Below are positions 16,287 through 25,480 of a stretch of 56,279 nucleotides of DNA, piece by piece. Below the pieces are notes generated by a model that saw nothing but the letters and a program-made list of their open reading frames with translations, ran no database searches and was not told where the DNA came from. The stretch's first letter is position 1; each line of letters begins with the position of its first letter. Source of the stretch: SAR202 cluster bacterium (GTDB lineage Bacteria; Chloroflexota; Dehalococcoidia; Lucifugimonadales; UBA3495); assembly GCA_013204585.1 (NCBI GenBank), contig JABMNL010000039.1, positions 1 to 56,279 of the forward strand, given 5' to 3'. A program made the position numbers and the translations under genes.

Positions 16287-16793
16287 TTAGGACCCGAATT
16301 CAGTTCCGACCAAGACGGCCACGGGTTTCGACGTCCGTTCGGCCTCCTCGATGGCTAGGCTGATACGGTCGGCATCCTCGTCGGTCTCAATCAGGTAGTA
16401 GCTGATGCCCCAGGCGTGAAGAATGTGTTCGATGAACCGGGCGGCCGAGTCTTTGGTCAAACCGTGTCGGCTCCAACCCCGGTAGCCCACCAGCATCACC
16501 AGAGGCTGGTTAATGTCCAAGCCCAGGCCGCGGATGGAGTCGCCGGATTCGAAGATGCCGGTGTTCTGGATTAGGACTATGGGACGCTTCCCGCCCACCC
16601 AAAGTCCGGCGGAAACAGCCATGGTCTCGCCTTCGCGACAGACCGGGACTAATGAGAGAGACGGCTCGTTGGTCAACAGTTGGAACATGAAGTTTGTCTC
16701 GCTGTCTGGAAGCCAGACAACGTGACTGATGTTGTTCTTTTTTAACTCCGCGACTACCGACGCGGGATGCAGTATGACCTCTTGAGTAGTCAT
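16287..16793 (-). CDS. TPP-dependent decarboxylase, alpha subunit (sulfopyruvate type)
   Basis: A 168-residue Pyr-domain protein. The catalytic Glu that activates TPP is in VCREGETMAVSAGLWVGG, and the strand NTGIFESGDSIRGLGLDINQPLVMLVGYRG is characteristic of the ComD/phosphonopyruvate decarboxylase group. It is first in the operon with the beta subunit. AAGGAGC precedes the ATG. Together they should form an alpha/beta enzyme with the active site at the interface. Confidence 0.8.
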   Translation of the reverse strand: MTTQEVILHPASVVAELKKNNISHVVWLPDSETNFMFQLLTNEPSLSLVPVCREGETMAVSAGLWVGGKRPIVLIQNTGIFESGDSIRGLGLDINQPLVMLVGYRGWSRHGLTKDSAARFIEHILHAWGISYYLIETDEDADRISLAIEEAERTSKPVAVLVGTEFGS

Positions 16794-16901
16794 TTTAGCT
16801 CCTTACCAGTGAAAGCTGACTGGGGAATTCCAGCCTGTCCAGCTACGGTGAGAGGACAGCGTATTATATTCGCCTGCGGGAAATTGCGTCAAATAAGGCA
16901 G

Positions 16902-18452
16902 TTAAGGGCCTTCAGTTACTCGAAGCGATGGCTTGGCATCGGCCCAAGAGCTATTGTCGGGAATTGGGCCTCCGGTTAGTTCGAGGTTGGCTCGTTGCTC
17001 GGCGCCGGTGACTATGCCGGTGACTATGAGGCAAGTATCAGGCAGCACGGCTTCCAGACGAACCAATCGCCGTCCTGCCGAGGCAGTAGCGGCCTCATTA
17101 CTTGTCATAACCATTGCCGCCCGTCCTTGTGGTGCCAGGTACAGGCCAGAGCACGATTCAAGAAGGGCTACTGTACCGCGACCAGCCAATAGGTCGAATC
17201 GACGACGGGAGAAAATTGCCGGTGCCGCGTAATTTTGAACCGCGTGTAGCCAGAGAGTGCCCTCGCCTTGGATGTGTAGCTTTACCAAACTGCGGGCGGT
17301 TTCCAACAGGATGTCGGCATCGGCCGGTGTCAGCGGGTCTGGGACTGGAGTGCGTGCTTTTGGAGCGGTCAGGTAGTTGTAGTAGGCGTTCATCACCTCC
17401 TGCACCGCCTCTTCTTCCGACTGCATGTGCAGCCGCAACTGGGCTCCGCCCATGTAGTTGGTCAGCCGTCCCAGAATCCAGTCGAGCATCATGGGGTTTT
17501 CGATGATGGGGGCGGGCAAAGGGAAATCACCGGCCGGCGTTGATAAGGATACCGCCCCATCCTCTGACCCAGTCGGATGGGAGGCCGGAATTTGGGAGGC
17601 GTCGGCCAAATACACCGGCACCAAGATTGGTGGATGTTGTTCTTGGACTAGACTCCCCAAGGCCAGGAGGTAGTTGAGCCTGGCCATGGCAACAGCCAAC
17701 GGGTCGCTATCCATTCCCCGAACCATGGTCGGTACTTCGAAGAACACGTCCAACTGGTCGCTGCCCCGTTCCATCATGGTCCGCGAAATCGCTCTAACGG
17801 CGGCGGCTAGAAAAGCGCCGGTGCCGCAAGCTGGGTCAAGAAGCGACTGGCCAGGATTTCCGCCCAGCGGATTATCGTCCGCCAGTCCTAATTCCTCTTC
17901 AACGATGTACTCTGCTAGCCAGCGGGGCATTGAATGTGAATCGGGAACAGTTTGGCGGTACAGGCCGTCCAAGATTCCGGGAGACGCCTGGGTGAAGTCG
18001 TAGGGAGCCATGGCATCCACCAGACCCCGTACGGTTTCCAAGACCCGTGATTCGAGACCCAACTCCCACCGGTCTTCCAAAACGACCCAAGAAAAGAAAT
18101 CACCTTCCCCGTAATTGCCAAGACCCTGACGGCTGAAGTAGTCGCCGCTGATAATCTCTTGTAGTTCCTCGGCGGTGGCGATTGGTCGTCGGGGCACAAT
18201 GAATCTTCGGGCGACAAGTCGGGCCAACAATGCCAGGTATGTTTGGTGGATGAAAAGCGACTCATCGGGAGTCTCTTGACCGTGGGTGCCCGCCCAAAAT
18301 CGCTGCCGCTCGCGGAGCCGGGCCGCGACGGGCGGGACGTGGCCAGCCTGGGAGAAGATGTGGCTGAGCCGCTCCATGGTCTGGTTGAAGACGGGGCTGC
18401 CGAGGCCAAAGGCGGCATCCATATCTGCGGCCGACGGACCCTGGTTAGGCAA
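16902..18452 (-). CDS. N6-DNA-methyltransferase-like protein lacking the catalytic motif
   Basis: A 516-residue protein resembling the Eco57I/PglX type of adenine methyltransferases. The SAM-binding motif I DPACGTGAFLAAA is intact (206-218), followed by GMDSDPLAVAMARLNYLLAL. The expected catalytic motif (FDVVxGNPPY/W) aligns with RRFDLLAGRGTVA at 418-428, where NPP is replaced, and the segment that normally follows is missing before YLAPQGRAAMVMT. It is also much shorter than typical members. No restriction subunit is nearby. Starts at TTG 18452 without a clear SD; the ATG at residue 11 is possible. It may be a catalytically dead SAM-binding protein or a decaying gene that still has an open frame. 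Confidence 0.7.
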   Translation of the reverse strand: MPNQGPSAADMDAAFGLGSPVFNQTMERLSHIFSQAGHVPPVAARLRERQRFWAGTHGQETPDESLFIHQTYLALLARLVARRFIVPRRPIATAEELQEIISGDYFSRQGLGNYGEGDFFSWVVLEDRWELGLESRVLETVRGLVDAMAPYDFTQASPGILDGLYRQTVPDSHSMPRWLAEYIVEEELGLADDNPLGGNPGQSLLDPACGTGAFLAAAVRAISRTMMERGSDQLDVFFEVPTMVRGMDSDPLAVAMARLNYLLALGSLVQEQHPPILVPVYLADASQIPASHPTGSEDGAVSLSTPAGDFPLPAPIIENPMMLDWILGRLTNYMGGAQLRLHMQSEEEAVQEVMNAYYNYLTAPKARTPVPDPLTPADADILLETARSLVKLHIQGEGTLWLHAVQNYAAPAIFSRRRFDLLAGRGTVALLESCSGLYLAPQGRAAMVMTSNEAATASAGRRLVRLEAVLPDTCLIVTGIVTGAEQRANLELTGGPIPDNSSWADAKPSLRVTEGP

Positions 18453-18483
18453 AGAGCCGTCATTGGGATTTGGCGGTGTCAGT

Positions 18484-19869
18484 CTAGAACTCCGCGTTTT
18501 TGGGCGTTCTGGGGAAGGGGATAACGTCCCGGATGTTGGGAACCCCGGTCACGAACTGCACTGTGCGCTCAAACCCGAGGCCGAAGCCAGCATGGGGAAC
18601 GGTACCATAGCTTCTGAGATCCAGGTACCAGGAGTAGGCGTCGTGGGACATCCCAGCCTCGGTCATACGAGTCGCTAAAACGTCCCGGCGTTCTTCGCGC
18701 TGGCTGCCGCCGATAATTTCGCCAATCCTGGGCACCAATACGTCCATGGCCCGGACGGTCTCCCCGTCGTCGTTCATCCGCATGTAGAAGGCTTTGATGC
18801 CTTTGGGGTAGTCGGTGACAATCACTGGCTTCTGGATTTTCGTTTCAGTCAGATAGCGTTCGTGTTCGGACTGAAGGTCGATACCCCAGGTGACCGGGAA
18901 TTCAAATTTCTCGCCCGACTTCTGCAATAAGTCTACGGCTTCGGTGTAGGTGATGCGCTCGAAATCGGCGTTGGCGATGCCCTTCAGAGTGGCAATGGTC
19001 GTGTTGTCATACCACTTGTTGAAGAACTCCATGTCCTCCGGGCATTTGTCCAATACGTGGCCACACAGGTGCTTCAAGAAATCTTCGGCCAGCTCGGTTA
19101 ATCCATCCAACTGGCAGAACGCAACTTCGGGCTCCACCATCCAGAACTCGGCTAGGTGGCGTGAGGTGTTAGAGTTCTCAGCCCGAAAAGTTGGGCCAAA
19201 GGTGTACACGTCTGACAGGGCTAGGGCGAAAATCTCCGCTTCCAGTTGGCCGCTCACAGTTAAGAAGGCCGGCTTCCCGAAGAAGTCCTCTTCGTGGTTA
19301 ACCACATTGCCATTCTTGGGCGGGTCGTTTAGGTCGAGGGTGGTTACCTGGAACATTGATCCTGCGCCCTCGGCGTCGCTGGCGGTGATGATTGGCGTTT
19401 GAATAAACTGGAATCCCCGCTCTTGGTAGAAAGAGTGAATGGCGTACGCCATGGAGTTTCGTATCCTGGCCATGGCGCCAAAGGTGTTGGTGCGGGGCCG
19501 CAGGTGGGCAATCTCCCGGAGGAATTCTGGGGAGTGGCGTTTTTTCTGTAGGGGGTAGGTTTCGGGGTCGGAGCCGCCCAAAACTTCCAGGGTTTTGGCC
19601 TGGACTTCGTACTTCTGACCCTGGCCTGGAGAGTCGACTAACATGCCTTCCACACTCACGCTGCAGCCGGTGGTCAGGCCAGCTGCCTGTTCGTGGCCGG
19701 GATTGGACTCGTCGACAACAATCTGCAAGTCCTGCAGGGTCGAGCCGTCGGTGATCTGGATGAAGGTGACCGACTTGGACGTCCGGCGGGTCTTAACCCA
19801 TCCTTGGACCAATACATCGCCACCGGCTTGGCCGCTGCTGAAAATATCTTTAATCTTGGAGCGCTTCAT
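18484..19869 (-). CDS. asnS: asparagine--tRNA ligase
   Basis: A 461-residue class IIb aminoacyl-tRNA synthetase charging tRNA-Asn. The N-terminal OB anticodon-binding domain covers about residues 15-105 ([21 protein letters not shown]). Motif 2 is [20 protein letters not shown] and motif 3 [15 protein letters not shown] near the end. Length fits bacterial AsnRS, and AEFWMVEPE is typical of AsnRS rather than AspRS. Starts at ATG with AGGAGG upstream. It sits beside gatC/gatA, the amidotransferase genes. Confidence 0.93.
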   Translation of the reverse strand: MKRSKIKDIFSSGQAGGDVLVQGWVKTRRTSKSVTFIQITDGSTLQDLQIVVDESNPGHEQAAGLTTGCSVSVEGMLVDSPGQGQKYEVQAKTLEVLGGSDPETYPLQKKRHSPEFLREIAHLRPRTNTFGAMARIRNSMAYAIHSFYQERGFQFIQTPIITASDAEGAGSMFQVTTLDLNDPPKNGNVVNHEEDFFGKPAFLTVSGQLEAEIFALALSDVYTFGPTFRAENSNTSRHLAEFWMVEPEVAFCQLDGLTELAEDFLKHLCGHVLDKCPEDMEFFNKWYDNTTIATLKGIANADFERITYTEAVDLLQKSGEKFEFPVTWGIDLQSEHERYLTETKIQKPVIVTDYPKGIKAFYMRMNDDGETVRAMDVLVPRIGEIIGGSQREERRDVLATRMTEAGMSHDAYSWYLDLRSYGTVPHAGFGLGFERTVQFVTGVPNIRDVIPFPRTPKNAEF

Positions 19870-19970
19870 CAGCGCCTCCTAGCCTGAACTTCTTAATACC
19901 TGGCTAAAGTCTAATATCGGTCGCGCCCATGAGTCTACTGTTTAGCGCCCCGTTAAGGGCTCGCACCCGA

Positions 19971-21428
19971 TTAAAGGGCGGCCCTGGCTTGGCTCCACTG
20001 GGTGGCCGATTCGTAAGCATGGGCAGTCCGGAGCAGAGTTTCTTCCGAGAAATGGGGGCCGATTAACTGCATCCCCACCGGCAGACCGTCGGAGAACCCG
20101 CAAGGCACCGACAACCCAGGTAGCCCAGCGATGTTGACTGGCAATGTGCAAACGTCGGTCAGGTACATCTGGACGGGGTCGTCGACCATCGCCCCAATCT
20201 TGAAAGCTGTGACCGGAGAAGTTGGCGTCACCAATGCGTCCACATCTTGGAACACCCGCTCGAAGTCCTGTCTAATCAGCGTCCGGGCCTGCTGGGCCTT
20301 TAGGTAATAGGCGTCGTAATAACCGGTGGATAAAGCATATGTTCCCAGCATTACCCGGCGAGTGACCTCTGGCCCGAACCCGTATTCGCGGGTCTTCTCC
20401 ATGGCCTCCCACATATCGGTGGTGCCCTGATAGGAATAGCCGTATTTAACGCCGTCGTAGCGGGCCAGGTTGGCCGAACATTCCGAGGGCGCGATGATGT
20501 AATAACAGGCCAGCGCGTAGCGGGTGGTGGGGAGGGAAACCGGTCGCACCGAAGCACCTAGCCCCTCCAGGGTGGCCAAGGCATCATCAATGGCCTTCCG
20601 AATGCCGGGCTCCATCCCGTCCACGAAATACTCTTCGGGGACTCCCAGGCGCATTCCCTTAATATTCTGGCCCAGATTGGCCGTGTAATCCTGGGGCTCT
20701 CTGGCCACCGATGTTGCGTCCCGTGGGTCGTGCCCGGCGATGGCGTTGAGCACTGTGGCGCAGTCTGCTACGGAGCGTCCGACTGGGCCAATCTGGTCCA
20801 AAGAAGACGCGAATGCGATGAGTCCGTAGCGGCTCACCAGCCCGTAGGTCGGCTTTAACCCAACCACACCGCAGAATGCTGCGGGCTGCCGGACGCTGCC
20901 GCCAGTGTCTGACCCGAGAGCATAAATGGCCTCTCCGCTGGCAACCGAAGCCGCCGCGCCGCCGCTACTGCCGCCGGGAACCCGGTCCAAATCCCAGGGG
21001 TTGTGGGTCGGATGGAAGGCCGAATTTTCACAGGAAGACCCCATGGCGAATTCGTCCATGTTGCCCTTGCCAAGCATCACTGCGCCCTGGGTCGTGAGCC
21101 GCTCGACGACGGTGGCGTCGTAGACCGGCACGAAATTCTCCAACATGCGGGAAGCGCAGGTTGTGGTCACGCCCTTGGTGCACATCACGTCCTTAATCTG
21201 CACCGGCACTCCGGTCAACGGCCCGCCCTCGCCCGCCGCCAGCATGCGGTCGGCTTCCTTAGCTTGGGCTAGGGCAATTTCAGGAGTCAGGGTTAGGAAA
21301 GACTGGACGCGGTCTTCCACCGCGTCGATGCGGTCCAAACAGGCCTGGGTAAGCTCCACCGAGCTAATCTGGCGCGATGTTAGTTGGTCGTGGGCTTCTT
21401 TGATGCTGAGCCAGTTGAGTTCGGTCAC
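19971..21428 (-). CDS. gatA: glutamyl/aspartyl-tRNA amidotransferase subunit A
   Basis: A 485-residue amidase of the GatCAB complex, which converts misacylated Glu-tRNA-Gln (or Asp-tRNA-Asn) to the correct form. The amidase Ser-cisSer-Lys triad is visible: Lys in PVQIKDVMCTKG, and the serines in VPGGSSGGAAASVASG and GSDTGGSVRQPAAFCG. Begins at GTG 21428, with GGAGG seven bases upstream, three bases after the gatC stop. Since asnS is present, GatCAB probably serves Gln-tRNA formation; gatB is not in the window. Confidence 0.95.
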   Translation of the reverse strand: MTELNWLSIKEAHDQLTSRQISSVELTQACLDRIDAVEDRVQSFLTLTPEIALAQAKEADRMLAAGEGGPLTGVPVQIKDVMCTKGVTTTCASRMLENFVPVYDATVVERLTTQGAVMLGKGNMDEFAMGSSCENSAFHPTHNPWDLDRVPGGSSGGAAASVASGEAIYALGSDTGGSVRQPAAFCGVVGLKPTYGLVSRYGLIAFASSLDQIGPVGRSVADCATVLNAIAGHDPRDATSVAREPQDYTANLGQNIKGMRLGVPEEYFVDGMEPGIRKAIDDALATLEGLGASVRPVSLPTTRYALACYYIIAPSECSANLARYDGVKYGYSYQGTTDMWEAMEKTREYGFGPEVTRRVMLGTYALSTGYYDAYYLKAQQARTLIRQDFERVFQDVDALVTPTSPVTAFKIGAMVDDPVQMYLTDVCTLPVNIAGLPGLSVPCGFSDGLPVGMQLIGPHFSEETLLRTAHAYESATQWSQARAAL

Positions 21429-21430
21429 CC

Positions 21431-21721
21431 CTATTCCTCCAGAACCGCGTTCACCCGGAAGAATTCCCCTTCCCGGTTCGGCGCATTTTTTAGCACGTCT
21501 TCCGAGTCCAGAGAATCTTGGGGAACGTCTTCGCGCATCACGGTCTGAAGCCCTCCGGCGTGGCCGGTGGGGGCAACTCCGGTGGTGTCGAGTTCTTCAA
21601 GAACTTCGAACTGCTCTAGGATGTGGGACAGTTGCTCACCAAACATCAGGATTTCTTCTTCGGTGAGACCGATGCGGGCGAGGGCGGCGATGTGTTCAAC
21701 CTGCGACCGTTCTAGGGGCAT
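21431..21721 (-). CDS. gatC: glutamyl/aspartyl-tRNA amidotransferase subunit C
   Basis: A 96-residue subunit that steadies GatA in the GatCAB complex. The pattern VEHIAALARIGLTEEEILMFGEQLSHIL and the C-terminal LREDVP-like MREDVPQ and NAPNREGEFFRV are typical. I use ATG 21721, behind GAGG, rather than TTG 21736. Directly followed by gatA. Confidence 0.93.
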   Translation of the reverse strand: MPLERSQVEHIAALARIGLTEEEILMFGEQLSHILEQFEVLEELDTTGVAPTGHAGGLQTVMREDVPQDSLDSEDVLKNAPNREGEFFRVNAVLEE

Positions 21722-21736
21722 GGAACCTCGGTTCAA

Positions 21737-22789
21737 TTAATTATGGGAATGGCCGTGCCCATGCTCGTGTTCACGGGTATCGACCTGTTCATCTTCGTGC
21801 TCGGTGTTGCCGACACCGTGCCGGTGGTGTTCCTCGCCAGCCAGACCTACGGGGTCAACGTGCACCGTGGCGTTGGAAAGATATTTCAGTTGGTGGAGCA
21901 GCCGGTGATGCACGTCTTCGGCGATATCGTGCCCGGCCTCCACTGAAATATCGGCGTCTACGGATATGTTCACTTCCGCCAACATCTTATGACCCAGCCA
22001 GCGAACCCTGACCTCGGCGACTTCCTGCACTCCGTCGGTGACTGCGGCCACGCTGCGGACCTCGTCGGGAACCTCGGGTTCTACGCCGTCCAGCAGACGG
22101 GAGAACACCGATTTGGAGGTCTCAACAACTATACGCAAAATGGCGACGGATATCACCAGGCCCACAATTGGGTCGGCCAGGGGGTATCCTAGCCAAACGC
22201 CGATGGCTCCGAACAATACTGCCAAGCTGGTCAACCCGTCGGCCCGGGCGTGGTGACCGTCGGCAATCAGGGCTGCGCTGCCAATTTCCTTACCTATTTT
22301 AATGCGAAATAGGGCCACCCCTTCGTTCCCCGCGAACCCAATAATAGCGGCCAGCGCCACGATCCAAACGTAGTCAATCTCTGGTGGGTCGCTCAAGCGG
22401 TTGAAGGACTGGTAGGCCGCGATGATTCCGCTGGCCAAGATGGCAACCACGATAAGCAACCCAGCCAAGTCCTCAGCCCTACCGTAACCGTAGTTGAAAC
22501 GTTTGGTGGGGAGTCTTCGGGACAGTGTAAAAGCCGCCCACAATGGGAGGGCGGTGGCAGCGTCGCCGAAGTTGTGGATGGTGTCGGCCAAGAGGGCCAC
22601 GCTGCCGGTGAACCAGACAATCACCAACTGGGCAATGGCCGTCGCCAGTAGGACGGCCAGCGAAATTTTGGTGGCCCAGATTCCCCGTTCGCTGGACAAT
22701 ACTTCGCCATTCACGGCGCCATGGTTATGGCCGTGGTTGGCGGGAGTAATATTTTCTGGTTGGTTGTGGGAGTGCATCTGCTCTGACAC
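21737..22789 (-). CDS. cation diffusion facilitator transporter with His-rich ends (zinc-type)
   Basis: A 350-residue metal exporter of the CDF family. Six spans are followed by a cytoplasmic C-terminal domain (VRWLGHKMLAEVNISVDADI). Metal-site motifs are LLADTIHNFGDAA (HxxxD) and ADGHHARADGLTSLA (HxxxD), the arrangement linked with zinc selectivity. Both ends are His-rich (MHSHNQP, NHGHNHG at the start; EEHHRHG and HEHGHGHSHN at the end) and probably bind zinc. It is 15 bases from gatC and could be read through into gatCA. Confidence 0.88.
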   Translation of the reverse strand: MSEQMHSHNQPENITPANHGHNHGAVNGEVLSSERGIWATKISLAVLLATAIAQLVIVWFTGSVALLADTIHNFGDAATALPLWAAFTLSRRLPTKRFNYGYGRAEDLAGLLIVVAILASGIIAAYQSFNRLSDPPEIDYVWIVALAAIIGFAGNEGVALFRIKIGKEIGSAALIADGHHARADGLTSLAVLFGAIGVWLGYPLADPIVGLVISVAILRIVVETSKSVFSRLLDGVEPEVPDEVRSVAAVTDGVQEVAEVRVRWLGHKMLAEVNISVDADISVEAGHDIAEDVHHRLLHQLKYLSNATVHVDPVGLAGEEHHRHGVGNTEHEDEQVDTREHEHGHGHSHN

Positions 22790-23007
22790 CTACAGCTCCA
22801 ATTTATCACTTGGCGGACCCGCGACCGTAGCCGAGACTGAGACCGGAGCGGGGCATTACGGTGTTCTGTCGGGAACGGTCGGATTCGTTCGTGGCTGGCC
22901 GGTATGGTTTGCTGTATTATTCGAAGGTTAACCTGACAAGGGTCTGGGACAAGGGCTAGGCTCGGCGGTGTCAGGCAATTCTCCAAGCCTGCGATTCTTC
23001 ACAATAA

Positions 23008-24315
23008 ATGCTTAAATCGATATTTAACTGGCGTCTAAAGACGCCTTTTTATTATGGGTGGTTGGTGCTGGGCATCACCGCTCTGGCCACTTTTGCTGCC
23101 AGTGGACTAACCCAGGTGGTGTTGGGCGGCGTGCAGGTTTACATAACCGATGAAACGGGATGGGACAAAGGCAGTCTGGCCTTCGCCGCCTCCATCGGAA
23201 CCTGGGCTTCGGGGATGGTGGCCCCGCTAATCGGTCGGTTGGCCGACCGGTTTGGCCCACGGTGGCTCATGCCCTGCGGACTGGTGATTGCCGGGGTCAG
23301 TTTCTTCGTCCTCTCCGGCTCCAGCGCGGTCTGGCAGTTCTACATCGGCTATATTGTGGGACGGGCGGTGAGCAACCCGGTATTAGTCGGGTTGGTGCCC
23401 CGGACTGCGGCGGTCAACTTCTTCCGGCGACGGCGCAACATGGCATTGGCGATGGTCTCGGTGTTTCGCCCTGCGGCGGGCGCGATTAACATCCAGATAA
23501 TCTCATTGATTGCCATCCACCATGGTTACCGGGCAGCCTACCGCTACCTGGGCGTGTTGAGCCTGATTCTGGTCCTGCCAGTGGTGGTGTTCATGCGCCG
23601 CAGGCCCGAGGATATTGGTCTATTGCCCGACGGGGCCAGTCCAGAAGAAGTTACGGACTCTGGCGGGGTAGCCAGGCCCCGAGCAGTCATACCCGAGTTT
23701 AGCTGGACGGCTAAAGAAGCAGTCAGGACGCGCGCCTTCTGGCTGATGGTAATCATCGCCTGCTTGGGGACGATGGGTTCCAGCGCTACGAGTTTCAGCT
23801 TAGTGCCTTTCTTGGTTGAGGATGCCGGGTTGTCCGTTGCCGCCGCCGCCGGTGTGTTGAGTTTGGGCACATTCCTGGCGGTTGCCAATATTCTTTGGGG
23901 CTATCTTTCGGACCGGTTCACGCCCCGCCGATGTCTGATGGTCATGATGATTGGCTCCGGAACAATGATGGCCTACCTACTTTCGGTCCACTCGCTGTCT
24001 GCTGCGTTGGTGTTCGCCCTAATTTGGGGGGTATTTTCCGGGGGACTTGGCTCACTGGAGAACATGGTGCTGGCCGAATACTACGGTCGCAATTCCTACG
24101 GGACCATCCTGGGAATATTTTCGCCCCTGCAAATGGTCGCCCTAGGTTTGGGGCCAGCCCTGGCTTCGACGGTCAAACTGATGGCTGGCAACTATTACGT
24201 TCTGTACGTTGCTATGATGATTGCCTATTTCGCCTCGGCGGTGCTGATGTACATTGCCAGGCCGCCCCGGCGTCCCCTGAGGGCAGCTGCCGAGGCGGTT
24301 TCCGCTGGGGACTAA
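23008..24315 (+). CDS. MFS transporter
   Basis: A 435-residue major facilitator with about twelve spans. The loop motif after span 2 is PLIGRLADRFGPRWLMP, matching the MFS GxLaDrxGrr signature, repeated in the second half as WGYLSDRFTPRRCLM. The overall pattern (FYYGWLVLGITALATFAASG at the start) is that of the monocarboxylate/oxalate-formate antiporter-like MFS members. Substrate unknown. No clear SD; upstream 218 bases hold no gene. Confidence 0.85.
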   Translation: MLKSIFNWRLKTPFYYGWLVLGITALATFAASGLTQVVLGGVQVYITDETGWDKGSLAFAASIGTWASGMVAPLIGRLADRFGPRWLMPCGLVIAGVSFFVLSGSSAVWQFYIGYIVGRAVSNPVLVGLVPRTAAVNFFRRRRNMALAMVSVFRPAAGAINIQIISLIAIHHGYRAAYRYLGVLSLILVLPVVVFMRRRPEDIGLLPDGASPEEVTDSGGVARPRAVIPEFSWTAKEAVRTRAFWLMVIIACLGTMGSSATSFSLVPFLVEDAGLSVAAAAGVLSLGTFLAVANILWGYLSDRFTPRRCLMVMMIGSGTMMAYLLSVHSLSAALVFALIWGVFSGGLGSLENMVLAEYYGRNSYGTILGIFSPLQMVALGLGPALASTVKLMAGNYYVLYVAMMIAYFASAVLMYIARPPRRPLRAAAEAVSAGD

Positions 24316-24329
24316 AACCCAGATTGGTC

Positions 24330-24450
24330 TACGCCAAGCCCTACGCCCCCATCTCCGACAATGTCGTGAGTCTCCCCGATGCATCGGGGGACCTAACCTT
24401 CCCCCGCGCCGGGGGAAGGGACTCCCCCGGCATGGTTCAGTCTCACACGA
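24330..24450. repeat. intergenic palindrome-rich repeat
   Basis: Contains a perfect 16-base palindrome CCCCGATGCATCGGGG (24374-24389) and a second one of CCTTCCCCCG/CGGGGGAAGG type right after it. The first shares its core with palindromes at 49-62 and 51426-51439, suggesting a dispersed element. Confidence 0.55.
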
Positions 24451-24475
24451 ATCTGCTACCGGCTTTAGGGGCTAC

Positions 24476-25324
24476 CTAATTCATCTCCGAGCCGCCAGAC
24501 ACGCTGATTGACAGTCCGGTGACGTAATCGGATTCGCCGGAGGCCAAAAATACCGCCATCCGTGCGATGTCGTCGCCTTGGGCGATGCGGCCCATGGGAA
24601 CCCTAAAGGCCCGCTCTTGCACCATGCCCGCCCGGTACTCTTCGGAAGATTCGCCTTCAGGGGCAAGGGCGCTGGCGATGAAGTCCACTCGTTCGGTGTC
24701 CACCAGCCCAGGACAGACGGCGTTCACGTTAATCCTGTGTTCGGCCATCTCTTGGGCCATGGCTTGAGTGAAGCCGATGACAGCGAACTTGGAGGCGCAA
24801 TAGGCGGCGTACCGGGCGATGCCCTTTTTGCCTGCGCCGGAAGATATGTTGATTATCTTGCCGCCGCCGCCCCGATTGACCATGTGCGTTGCCACCGCCC
24901 GTGACACCAGATAGGTGCCGCGCACGTTGACCCGTTGCACCTCGTCGAAAGCCTCTTCCTCCAGTTCCAATACCGGCACCCGGTCTTTTCCCGGCCTGGA
25001 CCCGGCGTTGTTGACCAGGATGTCTATCTTCCCGAACTGGTCCAGGGTCTTGGCCACCATGTCGGCCACCTGTGCGCCGTCGGAGACATCCGAGAATAGG
25101 CCCAGTGACTGACGGCCCTTGGACTCAATCTCTGCCACCACGCTGGGCAAGCCAGCCCAACCGGCCTGTCGGTCCGCGGCTCGGATGGCGTTTAGGCTAG
25201 CTTCAACATCGGTTACCACCACGTCGGCCCCTTCTTCGGCCAGACGCACAGCAATGCTACGGCCAATGCCGTGCCGCCCGCCTGCGCCGGTTACCAGGGC
25301 TACTTTTCCATTCAGGTCGTACAT
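24476..25324 (-). CDS. short-chain dehydrogenase/reductase
   Basis: A 282-residue SDR. The cofactor site is TGAGGRHGIGRSIA (a three-residue-longer variant of TGxxxGIG), NNAG is present, and the catalytic Ser and YxxxK are in ISSGAG and YCASKFAVIGF. The acidic residue in VVVTDVEAS suggests NAD(H). The insertion of residues around 48-70 (IRAADRQAGWAGLPSVVAEI) is typical of a subgroup acting on terpenoid or polyol substrates; the real substrate is unknown. Start set at the second ATG, six bases after GAGG. Confidence 0.85.
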   Translation of the reverse strand: MYDLNGKVALVTGAGGRHGIGRSIAVRLAEEGADVVVTDVEASLNAIRAADRQAGWAGLPSVVAEIESKGRQSLGLFSDVSDGAQVADMVAKTLDQFGKIDILVNNAGSRPGKDRVPVLELEEEAFDEVQRVNVRGTYLVSRAVATHMVNRGGGGKIINISSGAGKKGIARYAAYCASKFAVIGFTQAMAQEMAEHRINVNAVCPGLVDTERVDFIASALAPEGESSEEYRAGMVQERAFRVPMGRIAQGDDIARMAVFLASGESDYVTGLSISVSGGSEMN

Positions 25325-25400
25325 CATTTTCCTCACAAAAGCATGCAGCTTCGAAAGCTAATGCAGTTTAGCGAATGGAGGCGGTGTGTGCCAGGGGTGG

Positions 25401-25480
25401 CCGGACTTAGCCGGACTTAGCCGGACTTAGCCGGACTTAGCCGGACTTAGCCGGACTTAGCCGGACTTAGCCGGACTTAG
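25401..25480. repeat. 10-base tandem repeat, eight perfect copies
   Basis: Eight exact head-to-tail copies of CCGGACTTAG. The last copy contains the stop codon of the metal permease (25477-25479, minus strand); the rest lie just past it. No spacers and no match to a CRISPR layout. Confidence 0.95.

Noticed and set aside
23895..24479. 194-codon plus-strand frame
   Set aside because: It lies in another frame of the MFS gene and of the palindrome repeat after it; composition fits a shadow.
25401..25480. Tandem array considered as a CRISPR
   Set aside because: The 10-base units abut each other without spacers and no cas genes are near.
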